Shown: positions 35,889 to 44,211 of the stretch, one piece after another
How positions within the stretch are numbered: position 1 is the stretch's first letter
Layout of the letters: each line of letters begins with the position of its first letter
From: Mycolicibacterium confluentis
GTDB lineage: Bacteria; Actinomycetota; Actinomycetes; Mycobacteriales; Mycobacteriaceae
DNA length: 64,000 nucleotides
Assembly: GCF_010729895.1 (NCBI RefSeq)
Contig: NZ_AP022612.1
Span: 1,612,001-1,676,000 of the forward strand
Direction of reading: 5' to 3'
Program-made: the position numbers and the translations under genes
The notes under the pieces: generated by a model
What the model saw: the letters and a program-made list of their open reading frames with translations, nothing else
Told to the model about the DNA's origin: nothing
Databases searched by the model: none

Positions 35889-36896
35889 ATGACTGTCAGC
35901 CTGATCGACGTTTCCACCTACCTGCCCGGCGAGCCCGTGCCGGCGGAGCATTACGCGCAGTACGCCGAATCCGATGAGCTGCGGGAGAACCTGATGTTCC
36001 GCGCCCCGCGATTCCGTCATCACGTCGCCGAAGACGAGACCGCCGTCGACATGGTTGAGTGCGCCGCGGCCGGCCTGCTGGACCGCCGCGGTCCCGACGC
36101 CCTCGCCGACGTCGACGTGCTGATCACCCACACCCAGATGCCCGACATGCCGTTCTATGGCGGCGGTGGTGCGATGGCTCACCGCCTCGGCATGAACCCG
36201 AGCTGGGTGATCGATCTGCACAACGGCGGCTGCGCGGCATTCGTGCTCGGCATGAAGATGGCGGCCACTCTGCTCGAGAGCGGCCAGGGCCGCACGGCGT
36301 TGATCGCGGTGGCGCAGAACGCCGCGGGACAGATCTTCGACCAGCCCACCGTGCGCCGTAAGGCCCAGGCGGCAGTTCCGGGTGACGGTGCCGCGGTGGG
36401 CCTGGTGACCGTGTCGGACGAGTCGCCGATCCTGGACGTGGAGTGCCGCACCTATGGCGAGTACGCGGGCGAGATGACCATCGCGGTGGACCCGCCGCGC
36501 AAGTGGTGGCAGCCCGGGACCGGCGAGGGCTACATCGGCTTCACCGAGAGCAAGATCACCAAGGTGCTGGCCCGCGGGAACCGTCAGGTCCCCGAGGTCG
36601 CCTATGCGGTGTGTGACCGAATCGGGATGAAGCCCAGGGACATCGACCTGTTGGTCACCAACCAGCCCAACCGGGCGTTCCTGCGCAACTGGCGCGAGGC
36701 GCTGGAACTGCCCCAGGAGAAACACCGCGATACGTTCGATGAGTGCGGCAACCTGTTCGCCGCAGGCATTCCGGTGAACCTGGACCGCGCGATCTCCGAG
36801 GGCCAGGTCAAGAACGGCGACGTGGTGATGATGGCGGCCTTCGCGCACGCCGGTGACTTTGCGGGTGCCGCCGCGGTTCGATGGGGCGGCCGGTGA
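35889..36896 (+). CDS. KASIII (FabH)-like condensing enzyme with His replaced by Asn
   Basis: A 335-residue thiolase-fold protein of the ketoacyl-ACP synthase III group. The nucleophile is Cys115 in LHNGGCAAFVLGMKMA. The usual His of the (P)HQxN motif is replaced: the segment reads TNQPNRAF, putting Asn258 at that position. The third residue, Asn288, is kept in CGNLFAAGIPVNLD. Cys-Asn-Asn instead of Cys-His-Asn suggests acyl transfer without decarboxylative condensation, or unusual chemistry. Start 9 bp after the SRPBCC stop; it ends with a GTGA overlap into the aminotransferase. Confidence 0.82.
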   Translation: MTVSLIDVSTYLPGEPVPAEHYAQYAESDELRENLMFRAPRFRHHVAEDETAVDMVECAAAGLLDRRGPDALADVDVLITHTQMPDMPFYGGGGAMAHRLGMNPSWVIDLHNGGCAAFVLGMKMAATLLESGQGRTALIAVAQNAAGQIFDQPTVRRKAQAAVPGDGAAVGLVTVSDESPILDVECRTYGEYAGEMTIAVDPPRKWWQPGTGEGYIGFTESKITKVLARGNRQVPEVAYAVCDRIGMKPRDIDLLVTNQPNRAFLRNWREALELPQEKHRDTFDECGNLFAAGIPVNLDRAISEGQVKNGDVVMMAAFAHAGDFAGAAAVRWGGR

Positions 36897-37942
36897 CCGC
36901 CGCGTTCTCCTCCAGCACTCCGCCGACTGGCCTGCCACTGCGGCTCCCCGATGCCGAGGACCCGCTGGCGCTGTCGTTGAACGAGAGCCCGTTCGCTCCG
37001 CTGCCCACGGTTCGCGCCGCGATGGTCCGGGCCGTGGACTCCGTCAACCGGTATCCGGAGTTTCTGCCGGAACGATTCCGTCGGCTCATCGCAGACCACC
37101 TCGGGTTCGAAGAGGAGCAGATCATCGTCGGTGCCGGCGCCACCGGCGTCGTCATGCAGGTGCTGCAGGGGCTGACCCGTCCCGGTGATCAAATCGTCAT
37201 GGCGGCACCCACATTCGACGGGTATCCGATCTTCGCTCAGATGGCTCGACTGGAGGCCATCGCCGTGCCGTTGGATGGGCACGGACACCACGACCTCGAC
37301 GCCATGGCAGACGCCGCCACCGACGCCGACATCGTGGTCGTGTGCCGGCCCCACAACCCCACCGGCACCCTGGCGCCCGCCGAGGACCTCCTGCGATTCC
37401 TGCAGCGCATCGGTCCCAGTACCACGGTCCTGCTCGACGAGGCATACATCGAATTCGTGTCGCCGCGGCACCGCATCCATCCAAGATTCCTGCTGCGGCG
37501 TTTCCCGAACGTCGTGGTGATCCGCACGTTCTCCAAGGCCTACGGCCTGGCCGGAATCAGGACGGGGTACGGCATCTGCTCGCCGGACATGGGCCGCGCA
37601 CTGTGGGCGATGCAGTTGCCGTTCGGCGCCACCGTCGCCAGCCTGGCCGCGGTCGCGGCGTCGTTCGAGGCTCAAGGCCAGCTGAACTGCCGGATCGAAC
37701 GGATCACCGCAGAACGCGATCATCTGCGTTCGCGGCTTAAGGAGATGGGTGTCTGGAGCACAGACGCCCATGCCAACTTCGTGTATCTGCCTGCACAGGG
37801 GCATCTTTGGTCCGAGGTGTTCGACGGTACCGGACCACGGGTTCGCACCTACCCGGACGGCGGAGTGCGGATTACCGTGGGCAATCGGCAATCCACTGAG
37901 GCGGTGCTGGCGACGATCGCGGCGATGTCGGACGCGTCATGA
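36893..37942 (+). CDS. HisC-like class I/II aminotransferase
   Basis: A 349-residue PLP aminotransferase close to histidinol-phosphate aminotransferases: SLNESPFAPLPTVRAAM, NRYPEFLPERFRRLIADHLG, VCRPHNPTGTL, and the PLP lysine K215 in RTFSKAYGLAGIRTGYG. It would interconvert a 2-oxo or keto compound and an amine. Start at the GTG at 36893, overlapping the KASIII stop by 4 bp; an ATG at 36881 is also in frame. Genuine HisC lies in the his operon, so this copy is likely pathway-specific. Confidence 0.85.
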   Translation: MTAAFSSSTPPTGLPLRLPDAEDPLALSLNESPFAPLPTVRAAMVRAVDSVNRYPEFLPERFRRLIADHLGFEEEQIIVGAGATGVVMQVLQGLTRPGDQIVMAAPTFDGYPIFAQMARLEAIAVPLDGHGHHDLDAMADAATDADIVVVCRPHNPTGTLAPAEDLLRFLQRIGPSTTVLLDEAYIEFVSPRHRIHPRFLLRRFPNVVVIRTFSKAYGLAGIRTGYGICSPDMGRALWAMQLPFGATVASLAAVAASFEAQGQLNCRIERITAERDHLRSRLKEMGVWSTDAHANFVYLPAQGHLWSEVFDGTGPRVRTYPDGGVRITVGNRQSTEAVLATIAAMSDAS

Positions 37943-39279
37943 CCTCCACGCTGGACGCGCCGTCGAGGCCACGATTCCGCCTCGTCCACAAGGTCGGGGC
38001 GTGGTACGACGCCGAGGCCTACTTTCGGCGGAGAGCCAAGAGCGGCAGGGCCTTCTCGATGCCCATCCCAGGTTTCGGCGATGTGTTGTTCGCGGCGAAA
38101 CCCGCCCACATCCGCGAGTTCCTGCGGATTCCGGTCTCCGCGTTCACCCCACCGATGCCCAACCCGGTCGAACCGGTCGTCGGCGACGGCTCGATCATTC
38201 TGCTCAGCGGCGTCCGGCACAAGCAGGAGCGTGCGCGGTTTCTGCCCGCACTGCACCATGACCGGATTCGGCGCTACACCGGGTTGATGGTCGAGGCGGC
38301 CCTGGACGAGATCGCGACATGGGAACCAGGCATGACCATCGACAGTCGTGATGCGGCGCAGTCGATCACGTTGCAGATCATCGTTCAGGCGGTGTTCGGC
38401 ATCGAGGACCGCGATCTGCGCGACCGGTACGTCACCGTCGTGAAGGCGATGATGCGCGACTATGTGGCGCCGTTCATGTTCTTCCCCGCGCTGCGCCGCG
38501 CACCGTTTGGACTCGGTCCGTGGCGGCGCTTCTCATCGCGGCGTGTGGAGCTGGACGCGCTGCTGTCAGAGCAGATTTCGCATCGCAGAAACTCCGGGTC
38601 GGACGGCCGCGACGACGTGCTGAGCGTGTTGATGACCGATGACGACGGCCCCGGGCGCAGCGACGACGACGTGCGCCAACAGCTGCGGACGCTGCTCGTG
38701 TCCGGGCACGAGACGTCGGCGACCACACTGGCGTGGGCGCTGTACCACGTGCACGCCGACGACGGGGTCCGGCAGAAGCTGCTCGACGAGCTCGCCGGCA
38801 ACCCCACGCCCGAGCAGCTGCCGAAGCTGCCGTATCTGTCCGCGGTGATCGCCGAGACACTGCGGCTGCATCCCACGGTGTCGATCGTCGTGCGACAACT
38901 CACGTGCCCGGTGACGGCATGGCAGACCGAACGGGCACCGGGAGACGTCATCGGCGTCGCGCTGCCCGCATTGCACGCCGATCCGCAGGTGTGGCCCAAC
39001 CCGAGCGCGTTCGACCCCGAGCGATTCCTGGCTCGCCGACCTTCTCCAGCCGAGTATTCGCCATTCGGGTACGGGCACCGGCGCTGCCCGGGATCGTCGT
39101 TCGCGGCTCTTGAGTTGGCGATCGCGCTGGGGACCATCCTGACCAACGTCGAACTGCAGATTCCCGCGGGACGGCGGGGGGCAAGGCTGCCCCGATCGAT
39201 CCCGCGGGGCGTGGCCGCCGTACCCAGCAGACCGATCACCCTCGAAGTCGTCCGTAAGCACCAAGGAGATAACTCATGA
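37939..39279 (+). CDS. cytochrome P450
   Basis: A 446-residue P450, typical bacterial length. The I-helix oxygen-binding motif is VSGHETSATTLAW (about residue 256), the K-helix ExxR is ETLR, and the heme-binding loop is FGYGHRRCPGSSFA with the axial Cys at 383. It probably hydroxylates or couples an intermediate of the cluster. The ATGA overlaps with both neighbours show single-operon expression. No ferredoxin gene is nearby, so it must use a shared redox partner. Confidence 0.92.
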   Translation: MTSTLDAPSRPRFRLVHKVGAWYDAEAYFRRRAKSGRAFSMPIPGFGDVLFAAKPAHIREFLRIPVSAFTPPMPNPVEPVVGDGSIILLSGVRHKQERARFLPALHHDRIRRYTGLMVEAALDEIATWEPGMTIDSRDAAQSITLQIIVQAVFGIEDRDLRDRYVTVVKAMMRDYVAPFMFFPALRRAPFGLGPWRRFSSRRVELDALLSEQISHRRNSGSDGRDDVLSVLMTDDDGPGRSDDDVRQQLRTLLVSGHETSATTLAWALYHVHADDGVRQKLLDELAGNPTPEQLPKLPYLSAVIAETLRLHPTVSIVVRQLTCPVTAWQTERAPGDVIGVALPALHADPQVWPNPSAFDPERFLARRPSPAEYSPFGYGHRRCPGSSFAALELAIALGTILTNVELQIPAGRRGARLPRSIPRGVAAVPSRPITLEVVRKHQGDNS

Positions 39280-40031
39280 AGTTCAAGCAGCGTGTACCAC
39301 TGCTCCGATGGTCGTTCTGGCGGATGGCCGCATCCCAGGGCAACATCGCGACCCTCGGGCAGGTGGGTGACGGACGAGAGGCCGCCGTCGTCGAGTACGT
39401 CCTGGCCAACGCCCGCAAGGGCGACATCCTCAGCGTGCTCGACACCATCGACCGGTTCGCCTACACCGAGTCGTTCCTGATCAACATCGGCGACGAGAAG
39501 GGCAGGCTGCTCGATGCCGCCGTGCGGCGCGCGAACCCGAAACTGGCGTTGGAATTGGGAACCTACTGCGGTTACGGCGCGCTGCGCATCGCCGCGGCGG
39601 CACCGAGCGCCAAGGTGTACTCGATCGAAATGGCTCCGGCCAACGCCGTCAATTCCAGAAGGATCTGGGAGCATGCCGGCGTGGGGGACCGAATCACGTG
39701 CGTGGTGGGCACCCTCGGTGACGGTGGGAAGACGCTCGACGCGCTGGCCGCCGAGCACGGCTTCGGTTCTGGGTGTGTCGACCTGCTCTTCCTCGACCAC
39801 GACAAGAACGCCTACCTGAGCGATCTGCGCAGCATCGAGTCGCGCGGGTGGCTGCACCACGGGACGATCGTCGTCGCCGACAACGTCCGAATTCCGGGAG
39901 CGCCGGAGTACCGTGCCTACATGCGCCAGCAACAGGGCCGCACCTGGCGGACCGTCGAGCACAAGACCCACGGGGAGTACGGCAGCGTCATCCCCGATCT
40001 GGTCCTCGAGTCGGAGTACCTCGGCGAATAG
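39276..40031 (+). CDS. catechol O-methyltransferase-type SAM enzyme
   Basis: A 251-residue class I methyltransferase of the COMT family. The SAM motif I is LALELGTYCGYGALRIA. The Mg/catechol triad typical of COMT is visible as Asp in LLFLDHDKNAYL and Asp-Asn in VADNVRIPGAPEYRAYM. This predicts methylation of a catechol, implying that a vicinal dihydroxy aromatic is made in this pathway, perhaps by the P450. It overlaps the P450 gene by 4 bp and is followed directly by the nitroreductase gene. Confidence 0.85.
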   Translation: MKFKQRVPLLRWSFWRMAASQGNIATLGQVGDGREAAVVEYVLANARKGDILSVLDTIDRFAYTESFLINIGDEKGRLLDAAVRRANPKLALELGTYCGYGALRIAAAAPSAKVYSIEMAPANAVNSRRIWEHAGVGDRITCVVGTLGDGGKTLDALAAEHGFGSGCVDLLFLDHDKNAYLSDLRSIESRGWLHHGTIVVADNVRIPGAPEYRAYMRQQQGRTWRTVEHKTHGEYGSVIPDLVLESEYLGE

Positions 40032-40874
40032 ATGGCAGGTCTTCCCGATACAGCCACGCTCGAGCGGGCCTTGGACTTGGCCGCCCGAGCGCCGTCGGCC
40101 CAGAACTCGCAGCCGTGGCGTTGGCGGGTCAGCCGAGAAGGTGTCCATCTCTACGCGAACCGCAGCCGCCAACTCGGCGACACCGACTCCGACCGGCGTG
40201 ACGTCCTGCTCAGCTGCGGCGCCGTGCTGGACCACTGCGTCGTGGCGTTCGCGGCGCAGGGATGGCAGAGCCGGCTCCGGCGCTTCCCGGGTGCCGACCG
40301 TGACCATCTGGCCCTGATCGAGGTCATCGAAGCGCCGGCCACCGAACCCAGCCGGGAGCTGGCTGTCGCCATCCCACACCGTCGTGCCGACCGTCGCCGT
40401 TACCGGGCGGATCCGATTCCGCCCGGCACGCTGGAACTGCTCGCTGTCCGCGCCGCCCGGCGCCAGGCCACCCTCGCCGTGGTGCCCGCCAGCAGATGGG
40501 CCCGCCGCGACGACGACGTGGTGCTGCGCTACGGCGGAGACGGCGCAGGCGCAGACTCCCCGCACGGGGACGACGGGGTGCTGCTGGTGCTGGGCACCGA
40601 GGCCGACGACGACGAGTCGCGGCTGCGGGCCGGGGAGACCCTGAGTCGACTCCTGTTGTCCGCCACCGCGTTGGGTTTGGCCAGTTGCCCACTGACCCTT
40701 CCGCTGAAACAGATCCGCGACCGTCTGGCGCTGGCAGCAGAGGTGTTCGACGGTGACGCGTATCCCCAGGCACTGATCCGGCTGGGGCACGCGCCGACCG
40801 ACGGCGACCCGCTGCCCGCGGTGGAACGGTTGTCGGTGGCCGACACAACAAGCTGGGACAGCGGCCTCCGGTAG
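40032..40874 (+). CDS. Acg-like nitroreductase-family protein
   Basis: A 280-residue protein resembling the Acg (Rv2032)-type subgroup of nitroreductases: LDLAARAPSAQNSQPWRWRV at the FMN site, the basic PHRRADRRRYRADP, and LSRLLLSATALGLASCPLTLPL. Acg proteins bind FMN but can lack activity, serving as FMN storage. In this operon it could act as a flavin oxidoreductase on the product. The start codon follows the methyltransferase stop without a gap. Confidence 0.78.
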   Translation: MAGLPDTATLERALDLAARAPSAQNSQPWRWRVSREGVHLYANRSRQLGDTDSDRRDVLLSCGAVLDHCVVAFAAQGWQSRLRRFPGADRDHLALIEVIEAPATEPSRELAVAIPHRRADRRRYRADPIPPGTLELLAVRAARRQATLAVVPASRWARRDDDVVLRYGGDGAGADSPHGDDGVLLVLGTEADDDESRLRAGETLSRLLLSATALGLASCPLTLPLKQIRDRLALAAEVFDGDAYPQALIRLGHAPTDGDPLPAVERLSVADTTSWDSGLR

Positions 40875-40911
40875 AGCACCGACGGCGACGACCCACGGGT
40901 AAGGAGGACCA

Positions 40912-41367
40912 ATGAAGGCCGAAGACCTCTTCCACACCGGGATCGTCGTCGATGACCTCGGGGCCGCGATGGAATGGTTCACCGCGGTGGCGGGATACAC
41001 CTGGACCGACGTCGTCAGCGTCGATCAGCAGGTCGTCACGTCCGCCGGGGACATCACCGTCCCGATGAAGATGGCCTACTCGGGCGCCGAACCCAGGCTG
41101 GAACTGGTGCAGACGGTCATGGGCTCGGTGTGGACGCCCGCGGACTCCGGCGTGCACCACATCGGGTACTGGTCGGACGTCGTCGAATCTGACTTGGCCG
41201 CACTGGAATCCGGCGGGATGACCTGCGAGGTCAAGTCGTACAACCCCGACGGTTCCGGCGCGCTGCTGTGGGCATACGCCAGGGGGCCGGCGGGTCCGCG
41301 GGTCGAACTCGTCAGCCGCAACATGAAGCCGTTCATCGAACAGTGGTGGGCGACCGCGCGGCCCTGA
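40912..41367 (+). CDS. VOC-family (glyoxalase/dioxygenase-fold) protein
   Basis: A 151-residue two-module VOC protein. Probable metal ligands: His8 (DLFHTGIVVDDL), a His in GVHHIGYW, and Glu in RVELVSRN. The fold supports isomerases, epimerases, glyoxalases and ring-cleaving dioxygenases. The ATG at 40912 follows AAGGAGG. It is the last gene of the eight-gene run. Confidence 0.8.
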   Translation: MKAEDLFHTGIVVDDLGAAMEWFTAVAGYTWTDVVSVDQQVVTSAGDITVPMKMAYSGAEPRLELVQTVMGSVWTPADSGVHHIGYWSDVVESDLAALESGGMTCEVKSYNPDGSGALLWAYARGPAGPRVELVSRNMKPFIEQWWATARP

Positions 41368-41428
41368 CTGGGGTCCAGCAAAGCGCCGAAATTGACACCC
41401 GGATCACTGCGCCGACAAGATTCAGTCC

Positions 41429-42037
41429 ATGCGCACCCATGGGTGGGGCGGAGCCACGCCCGCGAGCGACGAGGAGGCCATCGAGCGCATCCTCGACGCC
41501 GCCAGCGCAGCCATCGATGAGCGGGGCGCCGCCATGCGGGTCGCCGACGTCGCGCGCGCACTCGAGGTGTCCCGGCAGACCGTTTACAACTACTTCCCGG
41601 GGAATTCGCTGCTGGAGGCCGTGGCCACTCGGTCGGGTGTGCGGTTCATCGAACGCCTGGCCGCGCACCTCAAAGGCATCACCGATCCCGTCGACGCCCT
41701 CGTGGAGAGCTTCGCGTTCACCCTGGAATGGCTACCGAACGACAAACCCGTGCAGTTGATGCTTGCCAACGACTTCGGCCGGACCTCCACCGAAGTCACC
41801 TCGGATATGGCCAAGCAGTTCGGGCACGGCATCCTCGCCGGTCTGGACGTCGACTGGGCCGCGCTCGGCATGGACGACGCCGCGATCGACGATCTGGTCG
41901 AGTACATGCTGCGCCTGCTTCAGTCGTTCATGATCGATCCCGGGCGCCCGCCCCGTTCCGGCGAGGCGCTGCGCGGATATGTGCGCCGCTGGTTGGGTCC
42001 GGTCGTCACGGCCGAGATCGCCCGTCATCGACCGTGA
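41429..42037 (+). CDS. TetR-family transcriptional regulator
   Basis: A 202-residue TetR protein; HTH at residues 12-55 (IERILDAASAAIDERGAAMRVADVARALEVSRQTVYNYFPGNSL). It follows the biosynthesis-like run by 61 bp on the same strand and lies upstream of the amidohydrolase/hydrolase pair. The perfect inverted repeat at 42381-42410 is a plausible binding site. Its end overlaps the DUF3556 remnant. Confidence 0.85.
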   Translation: MRTHGWGGATPASDEEAIERILDAASAAIDERGAAMRVADVARALEVSRQTVYNYFPGNSLLEAVATRSGVRFIERLAAHLKGITDPVDALVESFAFTLEWLPNDKPVQLMLANDFGRTSTEVTSDMAKQFGHGILAGLDVDWAALGMDDAAIDDLVEYMLRLLQSFMIDPGRPPRSGEALRGYVRRWLGPVVTAEIARHRP

Positions 42038-42379
42038 TCGGGACGTCGAGCTCCCACGGTTGCCGGTCGACGACGTCGGCGACGCGGAACGTGCCGGACT
42101 CGATCAACCCCGTGGCCGCGTCGACGATCCGGTAGCGCTGCCACTGCCCCAGCCGTCCACATCCGAGGTGGACAACGCAAAACAGGCACCGCCTGAGACG
42201 TAGACGCCTATCTTGACGAGGTAGAGCAGAGAGAAGACGTCGGGATTTCCCATGCCGTGTTCGGCGATGTGCCGCGCCATCGGTCCCATGCGTTCCGAGC
42301 GACTCAGCGCGGGCCACTTCGCGAGGTCCACCTGGGGCCTGTTGGGTTCGAGGAATCCCACGTCGGCAAAGCAACACAA
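42006..42379 (-). pseudogene. DUF3556 gene remnant with internal deletion
   Basis: From 42379 one frame reads MCCFADVGFLEPNRPQVDL, then WPALSRSERMGPMARHIAEH and KIGVYVSGGACFALSTSDVDGW, which matches the N-terminus of mycobacterial DUF3556 membrane proteins (about 570 residues). It stops at 42104. The next frame supplies YRIVDAATGLIESGTFRVAD, then RQPWELD, the family's C-terminus, ending at 42006. So about 75 N-terminal and 40 C-terminal residues are fused out of frame, with the middle lost. This is a deletion remnant and not a functional gene. Confidence 0.6.
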
Positions 42380-42380
42380 C

Positions 42381-42410
42381 GAGTTGACAAAAACACTAAA
42401 CTGTCAACTC
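42381..42410. promoter_or_regulatory. probable operator (9-bp inverted repeat)
   Basis: GAGTTGACA-N12-TGTCAACTC, perfect 9-bp arms, 28 bp upstream of the amidohydrolase start. It could bind the TetR encoded just to the left and control the amidohydrolase/hydrolase pair. Confidence 0.6.
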
Positions 42411-42438
42411 AACTACCGATGACAGGAGAGGCGCAGCC

Positions 42439-44211
42439 ATGACCTTCGACAAGGTGATCCGGGGCGGCCGTCTGTTCGACGGCACGGGAGGCCCGTCGGC
42501 CCTGCGCAACCTGGGTATCCGCGACGGCCGGATCGCCGCGGTGACCGCGGATCCGATCGAGGGAACAGAGGTCGTCGACGCCGCCGGGTGCTGGGTCATC
42601 CCCGGCATCATCGACATCCACACCCACTACGACGCCGAGGTGCTGCCCGCGCCTGCGCTCACGGAGTCACTGCGCCACGGTGTCACCTCGATCGTCATGG
42701 GGTCGTGCTCGCTGTCGACGGTGCACGTGAACGCCTCCGAGGCCGCCGACCTGTTCGGCCGGGTCGAGGCCATCCCGCACGAGCACGTCGTGCGCATCCT
42801 GGGCGAGCGCAAGAACTGGACCAACGCCGAGGAGTACGTCGAGGCCCTCGAGACGCTGCCGCTGGGACCCAACGTGACGGCCTTCATCGGCCACTCGGAC
42901 ATGCGCGTCGCGGTCATGGGCCTGGACCGCGCCACCCGCAAGGATGTCCGCCCCACGAAGGCCGAACAGGCCCGCATGGAGGAGATGCTCACCGAGGCCC
43001 TCGACGCGGGCTTCATCGGGTTGTCCTCGCAGCAACTGCTTTTCGACAAGCTCGACGGCGACGTCTGCCGGTCTCGCACCCTGCCGTCGACGTACGCCAA
43101 GGCGCGGGAACTGCGTCGGCTCAAGTCAATTCTGCGCAAGCGGGACCGCGCGCTGCAGTCCGGACCCGACATCACCCACCCGCAGGACATCGCGTCGCAG
43201 GCCTTCCAGTCGGTGGGGATCGGCCGGCCGCGCCTCAAGACCAGCCTGCTGGCCGCCGCGGACATGAAGTCCGCGCCCGGTGCCATGTGGCTGACGGTGG
43301 CGCTGGCCGCGATCGCCAACCGCCTCGGCGGGGACTTCCGATTCCAGCACCTCCCGGTGCCGTTCGAGGTGTACGCCGACGGCATCGACCTGGTGATCTT
43401 CGAGGAGTTCGGATCCGGTGCTGCCGCGCTGCATCTCAAGACGGAGTTCGAGCGCAACGAACTGCTCGCCGACGAGGAGTATCGCCGCGCGTTCCGCAAG
43501 GACTACGACAGCCGGTTCGGGGCGCGCGCCTGGCACCGCGACTTCTTCGACGCCGAGATCGTGTCCTGCCCCGATGAGAGCCTGGTGGGCAAGAGCTTCG
43601 GTCAGGTGGGTGTCGAACGCGGTGGGCTGCATCCGGTCGACGCGTTCCTCGACCTTGTGCTGGAACATGGTGAGCAGTTGCGTTGGCGCACCACGATCTC
43701 CAACCACCGGCCGAAGGCGCTGCGGCAGCTTGCGGTCAAGAACGGCACCCAGATGGGGTTCTCCGACGCCGGGGCGCACCTGCGGAACATGGCGTTCTAC
43801 AACAGCGGCCTGCGCCTGCTGCGCCACGTCCGCGACAACGGGTTCATGAGCGTGGAGCGTGCCGTGCACCGCCTCACCGGCGAGCTGGCCGACTGGTATC
43901 ACCTCGATGCCGGGCACCTGCGGATGGGCGACTGGGCCGACCTTGTGGTGCTCGACCCGCAGCGGCTGGATTCGTCCCTCGACGCTTACCACGAGGCGCC
44001 CGTCGACGCGTTCGACGGTCTCAAACGCATGGTCAACCGCAACGACGAGACCGTGAAAGCCGTTCTGGTGGCGGGCAACACGGTGTTCCGTGACGGCGCG
44101 CCCACCGACCTTGTCGGCAGTCAGCGCACCGGCAGCTTCCTGCGCGCCGACGGGCGGCCCCGCAATGCGCCGACCCGCCTGGACTCCGAGCGTGCGAGTC
44201 TGTCGATATGA
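42439..44211 (+). CDS. amidohydrolase (N-acyl-D-amino-acid deacylase type)
   Basis: A 590-residue metal-dependent amidohydrolase of the D-aminoacylase branch. The metal motif is IPGIIDIHTHYDAEVLPAPA at about residues 55-75, the distal Asp is in GFSDAGAHLRNMAF, and the C-terminal beta-domain follows LRMGDWADLVVLDPQRL. Family members deacylate N-acyl-D-amino acids or hydrolyse cyclic amides. Start ATG at 42439, with AGGAGAGG 6 bp upstream. It overlaps the next hydrolase gene by 4 bp. Confidence 0.85.
   Translation: MTFDKVIRGGRLFDGTGGPSALRNLGIRDGRIAAVTADPIEGTEVVDAAGCWVIPGIIDIHTHYDAEVLPAPALTESLRHGVTSIVMGSCSLSTVHVNASEAADLFGRVEAIPHEHVVRILGERKNWTNAEEYVEALETLPLGPNVTAFIGHSDMRVAVMGLDRATRKDVRPTKAEQARMEEMLTEALDAGFIGLSSQQLLFDKLDGDVCRSRTLPSTYAKARELRRLKSILRKRDRALQSGPDITHPQDIASQAFQSVGIGRPRLKTSLLAAADMKSAPGAMWLTVALAAIANRLGGDFRFQHLPVPFEVYADGIDLVIFEEFGSGAAALHLKTEFERNELLADEEYRRAFRKDYDSRFGARAWHRDFFDAEIVSCPDESLVGKSFGQVGVERGGLHPVDAFLDLVLEHGEQLRWRTTISNHRPKALRQLAVKNGTQMGFSDAGAHLRNMAFYNSGLRLLRHVRDNGFMSVERAVHRLTGELADWYHLDAGHLRMGDWADLVVLDPQRLDSSLDAYHEAPVDAFDGLKRMVNRNDETVKAVLVAGNTVFRDGAPTDLVGSQRTGSFLRADGRPRNAPTRLDSERASLSI

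Noticed and set aside
38460..41000. An 846-codon minus-strand frame
   Set aside because: Antisense to the P450, methyltransferase and nitroreductase genes, all of which have catalytic motifs on the plus strand.
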